DNA of 18,996 nucleotides from Oscillospiraceae bacterium (GTDB lineage: Bacteria > Bacillota > Clostridia > Oscillospirales > Ruminococcaceae), in assembly GCA_020024175.1 (NCBI GenBank), contig JAHHUB010000010.1, forward strand, positions 1 to 18,996. The letters run 5' to 3'. Within the stretch, counting starts at the first letter, position 1, and every line of letters begins with the position of its first letter. The translations under genes and the position numbers were made by a program. Shown here piece after piece: positions 5,603 to 13,543 of the stretch. The notes beneath the pieces are model-generated. The model was given only the letters and a program-made list of their open reading frames with translations. It was not told the DNA's origin and made no database searches.

Positions 5603-8221
5603 AAAACTAACAAACTACTTGCAATTTTTATGGTACTGGCAATAATGCTGCCTTCCATGATAAACTTTATGGCATATGCTGATGAACCTGCAGACGATAT
5701 AAAACCCAATGAAGTACCTGCAAATCTTTCAGAAGAATATGTTTTGCCTATTAAGGTAGGGTATTATAATGGATTTAACTTTAATCCCAACTTTGATCCC
5801 GATAATATAATTGATGAAAACAACTATGAAACAATTATAGATAAAGTAAACACACCTGATGATTTTCTGTATGATACACTGTTCGGTAAAAAGGATTCAG
5901 TATCAACTTATCTTCGTGATAAATTATCAAAGAAAATTGCTCCTTACACAATTATCTCTCCTAACCCCACAGGTACAAAAAAATTGCAAAGCTCATATTT
6001 GCATTATCCTGAATTAGAAGCATTTGATTTTACTCCTGATGACCACAAAGCTATTATAAATGACCTTTTTGAACGAGGAATTATAAATGGTAATGATACT
6101 GTAGATCCACAGACTTTTAAACCTATACTTGCAATTAATGATCAGGGTAAAGTAATCCGTAAACTTACAATCTTATATATCCTGCCCAGTGATATACCTG
6201 TTGATAACATCGATGCTCACCCGGAAGATGGTTACATCGCTGTTAAAGAAAATATATTTACCAAGGAAAACGGAAGCACCAACCCTACCGCATATGTAGA
6301 TATTGCACAGGATTATCATAAATTAATGAACTATTATCCCCATGGTGATTACATAGATGTAAACGGAACAAGATATGAGTCCAATGAAGTAATCAATATG
6401 AAAGTCGGAGACAAATTTGATTTAGAAGCATTTTTTTATGCATCAAAAGCCAATGACACTGACTTTGACACAAAAGATTTTAAATTAAAATGGAACTCCT
6501 CCAATGATGAAATTATAAAAATAAACTATGGTCCTTATGTTGATAAGGATATGAATGAACATGGCGGATATTCAAAAAACAATAATAAAGTTACCATTGA
6601 AGCTCTGCCTGGAGGCGGACAAAATTCAACAGTTTATATTAATGTAACTGAATTATATTCAGACCCACTCAATGACAGCATAACTTTGGAAATTCATGTG
6701 GAATATCCAAAAGAAGGAGATCTTTCAACTCTTATTACAGGTGTACCATCCGAAATGTTTGAAGAGGAAGTATATAACCGTTTGGAAATACATCTGCCCA
6801 ATGAACTTAAAACTCCTGATATTTTAGGTTTTGAATGTATTCCTGATGGACTGATAAGTTTTAGTTTCACTGAAAAATACGACATACTTACCGCATCTAA
6901 ACTCCCTGACGGTAAAGAACAAACTGCTTATATCAGGTTTTGGAGAAAAGACCGTCCCAATGATGAAATGCGATATAAAATATTAGTTAAACCTAAAGAT
7001 CCTCCAAAGCCGCCGGAACCACCTAAGCCGCCGGAACCACCAAAACCACCTACAACACCCCAAAGCATTGAGGATACACTGTATGGCGATGGCCCGATTA
7101 TTATCAAACTATATACAACAATCGATATTGAAAATGTTTTTGTTGTAAGACCGGACACAGCAAAAGACAAGCGACTGCGTTACTATGTTCATGATACTGA
7201 CATTGTCCAGTTTAACCAGCAAAAAATGCAGCTTAGAGGTATGCAGCTTGGTAAAACAAAACTTACAATTAAAGCTGCCAATGGTATAACACTTACCAAA
7301 ATCATTTATGTTACAAAAGACGGAGAACCTCCTACAGGTGAAGATGAGGTAACAGGTGTATCATTTGACCGAGAAACCTATAATATCAGAGTAGATGATG
7401 TTATAAGATTAAAGCCATCAATTACACCTTTTACAGCTGCAAATACGGAATGTACCTGGGAAACCAGCAATGAAGAAATAGCAGAAGTTGATGAATACGG
7501 CAATGTAAAAGGAAAATCCAAAGGTACGGCTGCAATAACAGTTACCACTGAGGACAACGGATATAAGGCAGTTGCCAGAGTTACAGTAAGGCCTTATTAT
7601 TCTGATGAAGAAGCTGATGAGGATCCTTATCACTTCAAAAATGACCCTCAATATGACCCCAGAGCCTTTGAAAAGGAATTGGATGTGGAAAAAATAAAAC
7701 GAATTATTGACCAGTCTGATACTCGTGATATAACTATTAAATTAGGCTCCGAATTTATTCTTCCAGCTGAACTCATTGAATATATAAGGGACAGTGAAAG
7801 AAATGTAACTTTTGAGCATACTAATTACAAATGGATATTAAACTTCCGAGATATTCCTGAAGGTGATATTCACAAGGATATGAACCTCCATGTAACCAAT
7901 CGTTCCCCATATAAAAAGGAAATTACAGCTTTATTGACAGAGAACTCAAATCCACAGTTTATTGACTTTGCTCATGACGGTGAAATGCCGGTTAAGATGA
8001 CATTTATGTATCGTTCAAATCGTTCTGCGGATAAAAAAGGTTTTTATTTCTACAATTATAACTCAGGTTTTGACACCTTGGAATTAGTTGATGAAAAGCT
8101 GAGAACTGATTTCAGCCGTTATGTTTCAATTCCGTTGAAACGCTGCTCATCCAGTGTGCTGACATCTTCTCCACAAAGCAGTAATAATTACACCAGATAC
8201 AATCCTCTTACAGGAAAATAA
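5600..8221 (+). CDS. Secreted multidomain protein with bacterial Ig-like (Big_2) domains
   Basis: This is an 873-residue exported protein of unknown ligand, probably of the cell surface or matrix. Order: signal peptide 1-27 (cleavage after AYA); an acidic, unrecognised region about 45-250, within which DHKAIINDLFERGIINGND (148-166) resembles a diverged S-layer-homology motif; an Ig-like region about 262-368; a second beta-rich region about 370-462; a Pro/Lys/Glu spacer 465-488 with PPKPPEP repeats; an Ig-like fold about 492-572; a clear Big_2 domain 584-663 (VTGVSFDRETYNIRVDD, TWETSNEEIAEVDEYGNV, GTAAITVTT); an acidic linker; and a C-terminal domain about 690-855 ending in a GFYFYNYNSG-type strand and a serine-rich YVSIPLKRCSSSVL block seen in other clostridial surface proteins. 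There is no LPxTG motif or C-terminal membrane anchor. It is monocistronic with its own promoter and terminator. The start is TTG. Confidence 0.85.
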   Translation: MKTNKLLAIFMVLAIMLPSMINFMAYADEPADDIKPNEVPANLSEEYVLPIKVGYYNGFNFNPNFDPDNIIDENNYETIIDKVNTPDDFLYDTLFGKKDSVSTYLRDKLSKKIAPYTIISPNPTGTKKLQSSYLHYPELEAFDFTPDDHKAIINDLFERGIINGNDTVDPQTFKPILAINDQGKVIRKLTILYILPSDIPVDNIDAHPEDGYIAVKENIFTKENGSTNPTAYVDIAQDYHKLMNYYPHGDYIDVNGTRYESNEVINMKVGDKFDLEAFFYASKANDTDFDTKDFKLKWNSSNDEIIKINYGPYVDKDMNEHGGYSKNNNKVTIEALPGGGQNSTVYINVTELYSDPLNDSITLEIHVEYPKEGDLSTLITGVPSEMFEEEVYNRLEIHLPNELKTPDILGFECIPDGLISFSFTEKYDILTASKLPDGKEQTAYIRFWRKDRPNDEMRYKILVKPKDPPKPPEPPKPPEPPKPPTTPQSIEDTLYGDGPIIIKLYTTIDIENVFVVRPDTAKDKRLRYYVHDTDIVQFNQQKMQLRGMQLGKTKLTIKAANGITLTKIIYVTKDGEPPTGEDEVTGVSFDRETYNIRVDDVIRLKPSITPFTAANTECTWETSNEEIAEVDEYGNVKGKSKGTAAITVTTEDNGYKAVARVTVRPYYSDEEADEDPYHFKNDPQYDPRAFEKELDVEKIKRIIDQSDTRDITIKLGSEFILPAELIEYIRDSERNVTFEHTNYKWILNFRDIPEGDIHKDMNLHVTNRSPYKKEITALLTENSNPQFIDFAHDGEMPVKMTFMYRSNRSADKKGFYFYNYNSGFDTLELVDEKLRTDFSRYVSIPLKRCSSSVLTSSPQSSNNYTRYNPLTGK
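7007..7050 (+). repeat. 18-base tandem repeat coding a Pro-rich spacer
   Basis: AAGCCGCCGGAACCACC recurs in register at 7007-7024 and 7025-7042, followed by a degenerate partial copy. It encodes KPPEPP repeats between surface domains. It is far more GC-rich than the surrounding gene, and repeat number could vary between strains. Confidence 0.75.
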
Positions 8222-8227
8222 TACAAA

Positions 8228-8260
8228 AATAAAACCACCTGTTAAACAGGTGGTTTTATT
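8228..8260. terminator. Bidirectional terminator between the Big_2 gene and pepC
   Basis: AAAACCACCTG (8231-8241) pairs with CAGGTGGTTTT (8247-8257) around TTAAA, with T-rich sequence on the plus strand and A/T-rich arms on the minus side. It lies between two convergent genes and can serve both. Confidence 0.9.
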
Positions 8261-8277
8261 TTATCTAAATTTTTTAA

Positions 8278-9618
8278 TTAAGCTAATGTACCCATAGGAT
8301 CCCATGGTTCAAGTACAATTTTATCTTCATTTAAAATATCCAGTTGTTCTTTAGAAAGATACTTTTTATTTACACAAGCCTGATATACATATTTATCAAA
8401 CCAGTCATCACTCATGATATAGTAGCCCTTATTGCCATTTTCATCGCCCCAACTGTTTTCAATCTTCCATTTATCAGGGGTTTTGCCATCTATAAGGTTT
8501 ACACCTGTGATAACCATTGCATGGTTCATACTGCTTTGTGCATAGTCAAGCATATCGCCTTTATTCATATTCATTGCAATGCCGAAAGGAGTTTCATAAT
8601 CATACAATTCTGTTGCCCAAATTCCTTCTTTACCACTGCCGAATTTGCCTACATCACTGCCAAACCAAACTACTTGATTATTTTTAAGCTGTTCAACTAC
8701 AACTTTCTTAAATTCGCTGATTTCAAGGTTCAAATAGCAAATTGGGTTGCCTTCTGCCACATTGCCCAAGTGGTCAACAGTATATGCTTTATTAAAAGGT
8801 TTTGTAGCTGTAGGAGCATTAATTATGCTTACATATTCATCAAGATTTACATCAATGTATTTTTTGTAGAAGGTTTCCGGAGTTAAATCTTTTTCTACAT
8901 GGTAAACATTATCTTTATCCACATATTCAAAGTCAAAGGATTTAGGAGGATTTCCAAGACATACAGAGAGAATATTATAAATTTCACCCAGCATTTCATC
9001 CTTACGTGCTTCAACATCATTGATATTTTTTCCGTCAGCTATCATTTTTCTCAATTCTGCGGCATATTCACGAAGTTTTGTATTCAAAATTCTGTTCATA
9101 CTGCCTGTATGATTACTTTGATAGGTTTCAGGCATTGCTTCCTTTGGTACCAACCAGTATTTTTTGACAAGAGCTACAAACATATCCCATTGTCCACCAT
9201 CACTGACAGGAGAAGCCAACATCCAGTTTACCAATCTATCATTAACAGGTCTGTCAGCTGTTTCAATTATAGTTTCCAAGAAGTAGTTTGCCTTTTCCAG
9301 CTTATCAAAGAATGAAATATGGTTTTGAGAAATTTCTATATTTTCTACATTTGTTTTCTTTCCGATTTCCTCTCTCAATGTATTAAGAGCAGCAAAAAGC
9401 CAGCAGCGTCCACTGGATTTTTGATTACAAACTTTCATAGTAGGAATTTCGATGGAGAATTTATGATTCATTTTTGCAGCACTTATTGTATCATAGCAAA
9501 CATCTTCTATGCTTGTTTTAGAAAGCGCTTTAGTAGCTATTTTAGACATTTTATTGTTTTCATAGCTGTTTCTGTAATTGTTTAAGCTTTCCATGCTAAT
9601 TTTGTTGAATTGTTTCAT
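8278..9618 (-). CDS. pepC: Aminopeptidase C / bleomycin hydrolase family cysteine peptidase
   Basis: This is a cytoplasmic C1B-family papain-like aminopeptidase of 446 residues, the usual PepC length; there is no signal peptide, so it probably degrades peptides inside the cell. Catalytic residues are all present: Gln66 and Cys72 in NQKSSGRCWLFAALN, His366 in SSMNHAMVITG, and Asn388 in WKIENSWGDENG. Other family marks are the N-terminal FNKISMESLNNYRNSY, SDGGQWDMF (139-147) and the C-terminal arm ending EPWDPMGTLA, which reaches into the active site in this family and restricts it to aminopeptidase action. AAGGAGAG precedes the ATG. It is monocistronic, with a promoter just upstream. Confidence 0.95.
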   Translation of the reverse strand: MKQFNKISMESLNNYRNSYENNKMSKIATKALSKTSIEDVCYDTISAAKMNHKFSIEIPTMKVCNQKSSGRCWLFAALNTLREEIGKKTNVENIEISQNHISFFDKLEKANYFLETIIETADRPVNDRLVNWMLASPVSDGGQWDMFVALVKKYWLVPKEAMPETYQSNHTGSMNRILNTKLREYAAELRKMIADGKNINDVEARKDEMLGEIYNILSVCLGNPPKSFDFEYVDKDNVYHVEKDLTPETFYKKYIDVNLDEYVSIINAPTATKPFNKAYTVDHLGNVAEGNPICYLNLEISEFKKVVVEQLKNNQVVWFGSDVGKFGSGKEGIWATELYDYETPFGIAMNMNKGDMLDYAQSSMNHAMVITGVNLIDGKTPDKWKIENSWGDENGNKGYYIMSDDWFDKYVYQACVNKKYLSKEQLDILNEDKIVLEPWDPMGTLA

Positions 9619-9661
9619 TTTTCATCTCTCCTTTATCAATTAAACCTTTTGTTTCGCTTTA

Positions 9662-9690
9662 ATATTAGCACAATACTTTAACTTTTGCAA
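9662..9690 (-). promoter_or_regulatory. Promoter of pepC
   Basis: On the minus strand TTGCAA (9685-9690) and TAATAT (9662-9667) are 17 bases apart. The -10 lies about 44 bases before the pepC start codon. Confidence 0.65.
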
Positions 9691-9745
9691 TATTATAATT
9701 AAAGCAAATTACAACTTTGTCATTTACAACAGTTTTTAATAAACA

Positions 9746-9783
9746 AAACCCACAAAATCACTAAAATTTGATTTTGTGGGTTT
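9746..9783 (-). terminator. Terminator of cyuA
   Basis: AAACCCACAAAATCA (9746-9760) pairs over 15 bp with TGATTTTGTGGGTTT (9769-9783) around an 8-base loop. T-rich sequence follows on the minus strand. It starts 6 bases after the cyuA stop. Confidence 0.88.
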
Positions 9784-9788
9784 GTATA

Positions 9789-11060
9789 TTACTTTTTGTT
9801 CATCAAAATGTCAATTACATTCATATCAACAGCAGCCATACCTACTTTTGACAAAACTCCGATATTGTTGATAGAATCTTCAACAGTTGCACTAACAATG
9901 CCGTCTGTTTTTTCTGCAATGGTTCCTGCCAAAGCAAGTCTTGCAGCTATTACAGCCTCGCCTGCACAGGTAGCAAGTTTAAGAGCACAGCCATCTTTTG
10001 CACCATCACACATCATACCTGCAATGCTGGCATAAATATTCTTCATAGCACCATGGATTTGTTCATCATTTCCTCCCAACATCCATGTAATTGTTGCAGC
10101 AGCAGATGCTCCAGCAAGGAATGCACCACATACAGGAGAAAGTCTTCCTACCATTACTTTTTGTCTTGCAGTAAGCATAATGCTGAGGAACATACCTCTG
10201 AGCATTTTTTCTTCATCATACTTCATAAACTGAGCTGTGGCAATAATAGGCAAAGTTGTTTGAAAACCTTGGTTTCCGCTTCCCAAAACTGTCATAGCCG
10301 GATAGGTTCCCCCACCCATTCTGCAGTCAGCAGCGGCAGCTACGGCACTTTTTACATAATTGGTCAAATCATTTGGAATAATACCCTTTTCCATCATTTC
10401 TCTAAGTCTTTTTCCTGTACAAAGACCATATTCATTTTTAAGACCTTCTTCAGATGCTGCAAGGTTCATATCCCTTGCTTCACGAAGGAATGTAATTTTA
10501 TCAAATTCGATTGTTTCAGCCGTTTTTACAAGTTCAGAAACTGTGTATTCGGAAATATCAAAATCTTTTTCCTCTTTGTTTTCGGAAACTTCTTTGTCGA
10601 GAATTATTTTTCCGTTTTTAACAACTTTCACAAGATTATCATGTTTATCCATTGTCACTGTTTCGACAGTTTCTTTTGCGTTAGAAGCAATAACATTTAT
10701 GTAAAAACGGGTGTCATGCATAGCTTCCATTTCTACGAAATTATTGTTCAAAAGTTCATATGCTTTCTCAACAAGTTTATCATTTACATTTGCAAAGATT
10801 TCCATTGTGTTGTTTTCTTTGGTAAGCAAATATCCCAAAGCGGCAGCTAAAGGTATTCCGGCTTCTCTTGTGTTTGGAATCTTTACACAAAAGGCATTTT
10901 TAAAAATATTTGAGCTTACTTTCAAAACCAGTTTTTCGGCGGGATTTTCCAAGTATCTGCAAGTATTTGATACTGCAAGACCAATGGCAACAGGTTCTGT
11001 ACATCCCATGCTTGGTTTCATTTCCGACTTTACATAATCAATAAGTTTATCCGTATTCAT
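9789..11060 (-). CDS. cyuA: L-cysteine desulfidase CyuA (UPF0597 / serine dehydratase alpha family)
   Basis: This is a soluble [4Fe-4S] enzyme that converts L-cysteine to sulfide, pyruvate and ammonia; the family was formerly UPF0597/YhaM. It has 423 residues from the chosen start, the normal length. Visible: KPSMGCTEPVAIGLA with Cys20, the ligand-type motif at the N-terminus; IPNTREAGIPLAAALG (61-76); DCRMGGGTYPAMTVLGSGNQG (245-265); SPVCGAFLAG with Cys311; and CDGAKDGCALKLATCAGEA (Cys351, Cys358, Cys365), the CxDGxKxGC-like cluster region of iron-sulfur serine/cysteine dehydratases. The start at 11060 is preferred because AGGAG lies 8 bases upstream; the in-frame ATG six codons earlier overlaps that site. 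It is monocistronic. Some homologues are only annotated as serine dehydratase alpha family, so an L-serine or other amino acid side activity cannot be excluded. Confidence 0.9.
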   Translation of the reverse strand: MNTDKLIDYVKSEMKPSMGCTEPVAIGLAVSNTCRYLENPAEKLVLKVSSNIFKNAFCVKIPNTREAGIPLAAALGYLLTKENNTMEIFANVNDKLVEKAYELLNNNFVEMEAMHDTRFYINVIASNAKETVETVTMDKHDNLVKVVKNGKIILDKEVSENKEEKDFDISEYTVSELVKTAETIEFDKITFLREARDMNLAASEEGLKNEYGLCTGKRLREMMEKGIIPNDLTNYVKSAVAAAADCRMGGGTYPAMTVLGSGNQGFQTTLPIIATAQFMKYDEEKMLRGMFLSIMLTARQKVMVGRLSPVCGAFLAGASAAATITWMLGGNDEQIHGAMKNIYASIAGMMCDGAKDGCALKLATCAGEAVIAARLALAGTIAEKTDGIVSATVEDSINNIGVLSKVGMAAVDMNVIDILMNKK

Positions 11061-11096
11061 ACCTAAATCTCCTAACATAATTTATACTACACTTTT

Positions 11097-11124
11097 ATTA
11101 TATGCATATTTTCCATTAAGTCAA
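11097..11124 (-). promoter_or_regulatory. Promoter of cyuA
   Basis: On the minus strand TTGACT (11119-11124) and TATAAT (11097-11102) are separated by 16 bases. The -10 lies about 36 bases before the ATG. No operator symmetry and no CyuR-type regulator gene are visible beside it. Confidence 0.8.
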
Positions 11125-11253
11125 TTAAAAGAGCAATAATTTTGTTATATTTTTATCATTTACTACATATTTATATAAAATATAACATTTTTTATATTAG
11201 TTTATATAATATATTACCTATTGGTTTATAGATTTTATCAATACATAACTTAT

Positions 11254-12579
11254 TTAGTCGTATAAATCTATTCCATTTATATCCACTCTGGCATGAATAA
11301 GTGGATTTTCAGCAGGTTTTTCACTGCCTATTTCAATATTTTCAAGGAAAAGCTTTTCTGCATCAGCTATTGTTTCAGGCCTATTTGTAAGCATTTGGGC
11401 TATCACATCACCTTTTTTGACATAACTGCCTATTTTTTCTTTCAAAATAATACCTGCACCAAAGTCAATGCTGCTCTCTTTAGTTTCTCTTCCCGCTCCC
11501 AATATAACAGAGGATATACCACATTTTTCTGTGTTTATATTGCCAATATACCCTTCTCTGTCAGCTAAAACATTGTGATGAACTTTAGCCCCTGAAAATA
11601 TGCTGTAATCTTCAAGACAATCAGGGTTACCACCCTGTGCTGTAATCATATCTTTAAACTTAGCCAGTGCTTTTCCTGATTTTAATGTGTCCTCAACCAT
11701 TCTGATACAATCTTCCCTGCTGCCCTTTTGTGCAACTACCAACATATCGGCAGCCAATTTTTTGCAAAGCTCTGTAAGGTCGGATGGGCCTTTACATTTA
11801 AGGGTTTCTGCCGCTTCTATAACTTCTACGGCATTTCCGATAGCATTTCCCAAAGGTCTGTCCATATCGGTAATTAGAGCTACTGTCTTTCTGCCTGCAC
11901 CTTCACCGATTTTAACCATGGTTTGAGCCAGTTTTACAGCCATTTCCCTGGTTTTCATAAAAGCTCCACTGCCTGTTTTTACATCTAAAACTATGGCATC
12001 TGAGCCAGCAGCCAGTTTCTTTGACATAATACTTGAAGCTATCAGAGGAATACTGTTTACTGTTGCAGTAACATCTCTCAAGGCATACATTTTTTTATCA
12101 GCAGGAGCAATATTTCCGGTTTGACCTATTACACAAATTCCTACTTTATTTACAATATCAAAAAATTCTTCCTTACTCATAGAAGTTCTGAAACCGGGTA
12201 TGGACTCTAATTTATCCACTGTTCCGCCTGTGTGCCCCAATCCTCTGCCTGACATCTTAGCTACAGGTACACCACATGATGCAACTATTGGAGCTACTAT
12301 CATTGTTGTTTTATCCCCTACACCTCCTGTGGAGTGTTTATCTGCTTTTATACCTTTTATAGCGGATAAATCCATCATATCACCGGAGTGTGCCATTTCC
12401 AAGGTAAGTGTAAGAGTTTCTCTTTCATTTAATCCGTTAAAATAAATTGCCATAAGCAAAGCTGCCATTTGATAATCAGGAATTTCCTCTGCCACATATC
12501 CTTTTATAATCCATTTAATTTCTTCGTCAGTGAGTTCGTAATTATCTCTTTTCTTTTCAATTAAATCATAAGCACGCAT
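11254..12579 (-). CDS. pdp: Pyrimidine-nucleoside phosphorylase
   Basis: This catalyses phosphorolysis of uridine, thymidine and deoxyuridine to free base and (deoxy)ribose-1-phosphate. It has 441 residues, near the length of Bacillus Pdp. Visible: N-terminal MRAYDLIEKKRDNYELTDEE; phosphate site KHSTGGVGDKTT (81-92); family signature SGRGLGHTGGTVDKLES (110-126); the base-contacting segment YALRDVTATVNSIPLI; and the C-terminal beta-domain with GAKVHHNVLADREG and GAGRETKE. The KHSTGGVGDKTT form and overall similarity favour the Bacillus-type Pdp over E. coli DeoA. The start at 12579 matches the family N-terminus; the ribosome binding site is weak (AAGAGTG). An earlier in-frame ATG at 12618 would add 13 unmatched residues and overlap an intercistronic hairpin. 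It is the last gene of the nupOPQ operon, 76 bases after nupQ. Confidence 0.93.
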   Translation of the reverse strand: MRAYDLIEKKRDNYELTDEEIKWIIKGYVAEEIPDYQMAALLMAIYFNGLNERETLTLTLEMAHSGDMMDLSAIKGIKADKHSTGGVGDKTTMIVAPIVASCGVPVAKMSGRGLGHTGGTVDKLESIPGFRTSMSKEEFFDIVNKVGICVIGQTGNIAPADKKMYALRDVTATVNSIPLIASSIMSKKLAAGSDAIVLDVKTGSGAFMKTREMAVKLAQTMVKIGEGAGRKTVALITDMDRPLGNAIGNAVEVIEAAETLKCKGPSDLTELCKKLAADMLVVAQKGSREDCIRMVEDTLKSGKALAKFKDMITAQGGNPDCLEDYSIFSGAKVHHNVLADREGYIGNINTEKCGISSVILGAGRETKESSIDFGAGIILKEKIGSYVKKGDVIAQMLTNRPETIADAEKLFLENIEIGSEKPAENPLIHARVDINGIDLYD

Positions 12580-12609
12580 ATATATCACTCTTTTCTTTAT
12601 AATATAGAA

Positions 12610-12637
12610 ATATGCCATATATTAAAATATGGCATAT
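12610..12637 (-). other. Intercistronic hairpin between nupQ and pdp
   Basis: ATATGCCATAT (12610-12620) pairs perfectly over 11 bp with ATATGGCATAT (12627-12637) around a 6-base loop. The T run after it is broken (TTTCTATATTAT), so it may be a weak attenuator or an RNA-processing/stability element that sets pdp level relative to the transporter. Confidence 0.5.
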
Positions 12638-12655
12638 CTTTCATTACCTATAAAA

Positions 12656-13543
12656 TCAGCGGACACCTTTTAAATAAGGCACACCGCTGGCTTTAGGTGC
12701 AGTGGAGCGTCCATCAAATATTACAAGCATTAAAATTGTTAAAACATATGGCAGCATTGCCAAAATCTGTGATGGTATAATCGAACCTTCTCCGCCAAGC
12801 ATTACAACCAATGCCTGGGCAAATCCGAAAAGAAGACATGAAGCCACACAGCCATGAGGTGTCCATTTTCCGAATATTACAGCTGCCAGTGCAATAAATC
12901 CCTGACCGCTGACTACTGTGGGGGTAAAATTGGAAACAACGGACAAAGTAAGTGATGCTCCTCCAAATCCAGCCAAAATACCCGAAATAATAACTGAAAT
13001 ATATCTGACATAATAAACATTTACACCTAAAGTATCAGCTGCAGCAGGATGTTCACCAACTGCAATAAGTCGAAGTCCCCATTTGGTTTTATACATGATA
13101 AACCAAAGCAAAGCTGCGGCTATGATAGCCATAATAAATGTAAATTCTATTCCTCCTAAAACTTTAGGAAGTTTTTTGGGTACCGGAATTGTCATTGTAG
13201 CACCATTAAACAACATTCTTGACATAAATACAGCCAAACCACTGCCCATAAAATTAAGTGCAACTCCCGAAATAGTTTGATTAGCTCTGAAACTGATACA
13301 AGCTATGGCATGAATCAATGCCAAGGAGCCGCCTGCACATCCTGCTGCTAAAAATGCAATCCATGGGTTTTGTGAGTAATACCCCACTGCGGCACCTACA
13401 AAAGCACCAAATGCCATCATACCTTCAATACCAATGTTAATTACGCCTGAGCGTTCTGTTAAAACTCCGCCTATGCCTGCAAAAATGAGAGGTGCGGAAT
13501 ACATCAAAGTAATTACAATACCCAGTGATATAGTATTAAGCAT
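12656..13543 (-). CDS. nupQ: Nucleoside ABC transporter permease (NupQ/BmpC-like)
   Basis: This is an integral membrane permease of the branched-chain/BMP type (BPD_transp_2), 295 residues with about 8-9 hydrophobic segments; it forms the channel with the NupP-like partner. Visible: GVLTERSGVINIGIEGMMAF (26-45), the family block that contacts the partner subunit; GLRLIAVGEHPAAADTLGVNV, the cytoplasmic coupling segment; GQGFIALAAVIFGKWTPHG and PSQILAMLPYVLTILMLV. The start at 13543 overlaps the upstream permease stop (ATGCTTAA), with AAGGAAGTGAG as binding site. The in-frame ATG ten codons earlier would put a charged tail before the first helix. The operon ends in pyrimidine-nucleoside phosphorylase, which supports nucleosides as substrate. 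Confidence 0.85.
   Translation of the reverse strand: MLNTISLGIVITLMYSAPLIFAGIGGVLTERSGVINIGIEGMMAFGAFVGAAVGYYSQNPWIAFLAAGCAGGSLALIHAIACISFRANQTISGVALNFMGSGLAVFMSRMLFNGATMTIPVPKKLPKVLGGIEFTFIMAIIAAALLWFIMYKTKWGLRLIAVGEHPAAADTLGVNVYYVRYISVIISGILAGFGGASLTLSVVSNFTPTVVSGQGFIALAAVIFGKWTPHGCVASCLLFGFAQALVVMLGGEGSIIPSQILAMLPYVLTILMLVIFDGRSTAPKASGVPYLKGVR

Noticed and set aside
8344..9315. Two plus-strand open frames opposite pepC
   Set aside because: They are antisense to a gene with a complete catalytic triad; no binding sites or recognisable domains were seen.
10053..10850. Open plus-strand frame of 265 codons
   Set aside because: It is wholly antisense to cyuA, which is a clear family member; the translation is Phe/Ser/Cys-rich, as expected for a shadow frame in AT-rich DNA.
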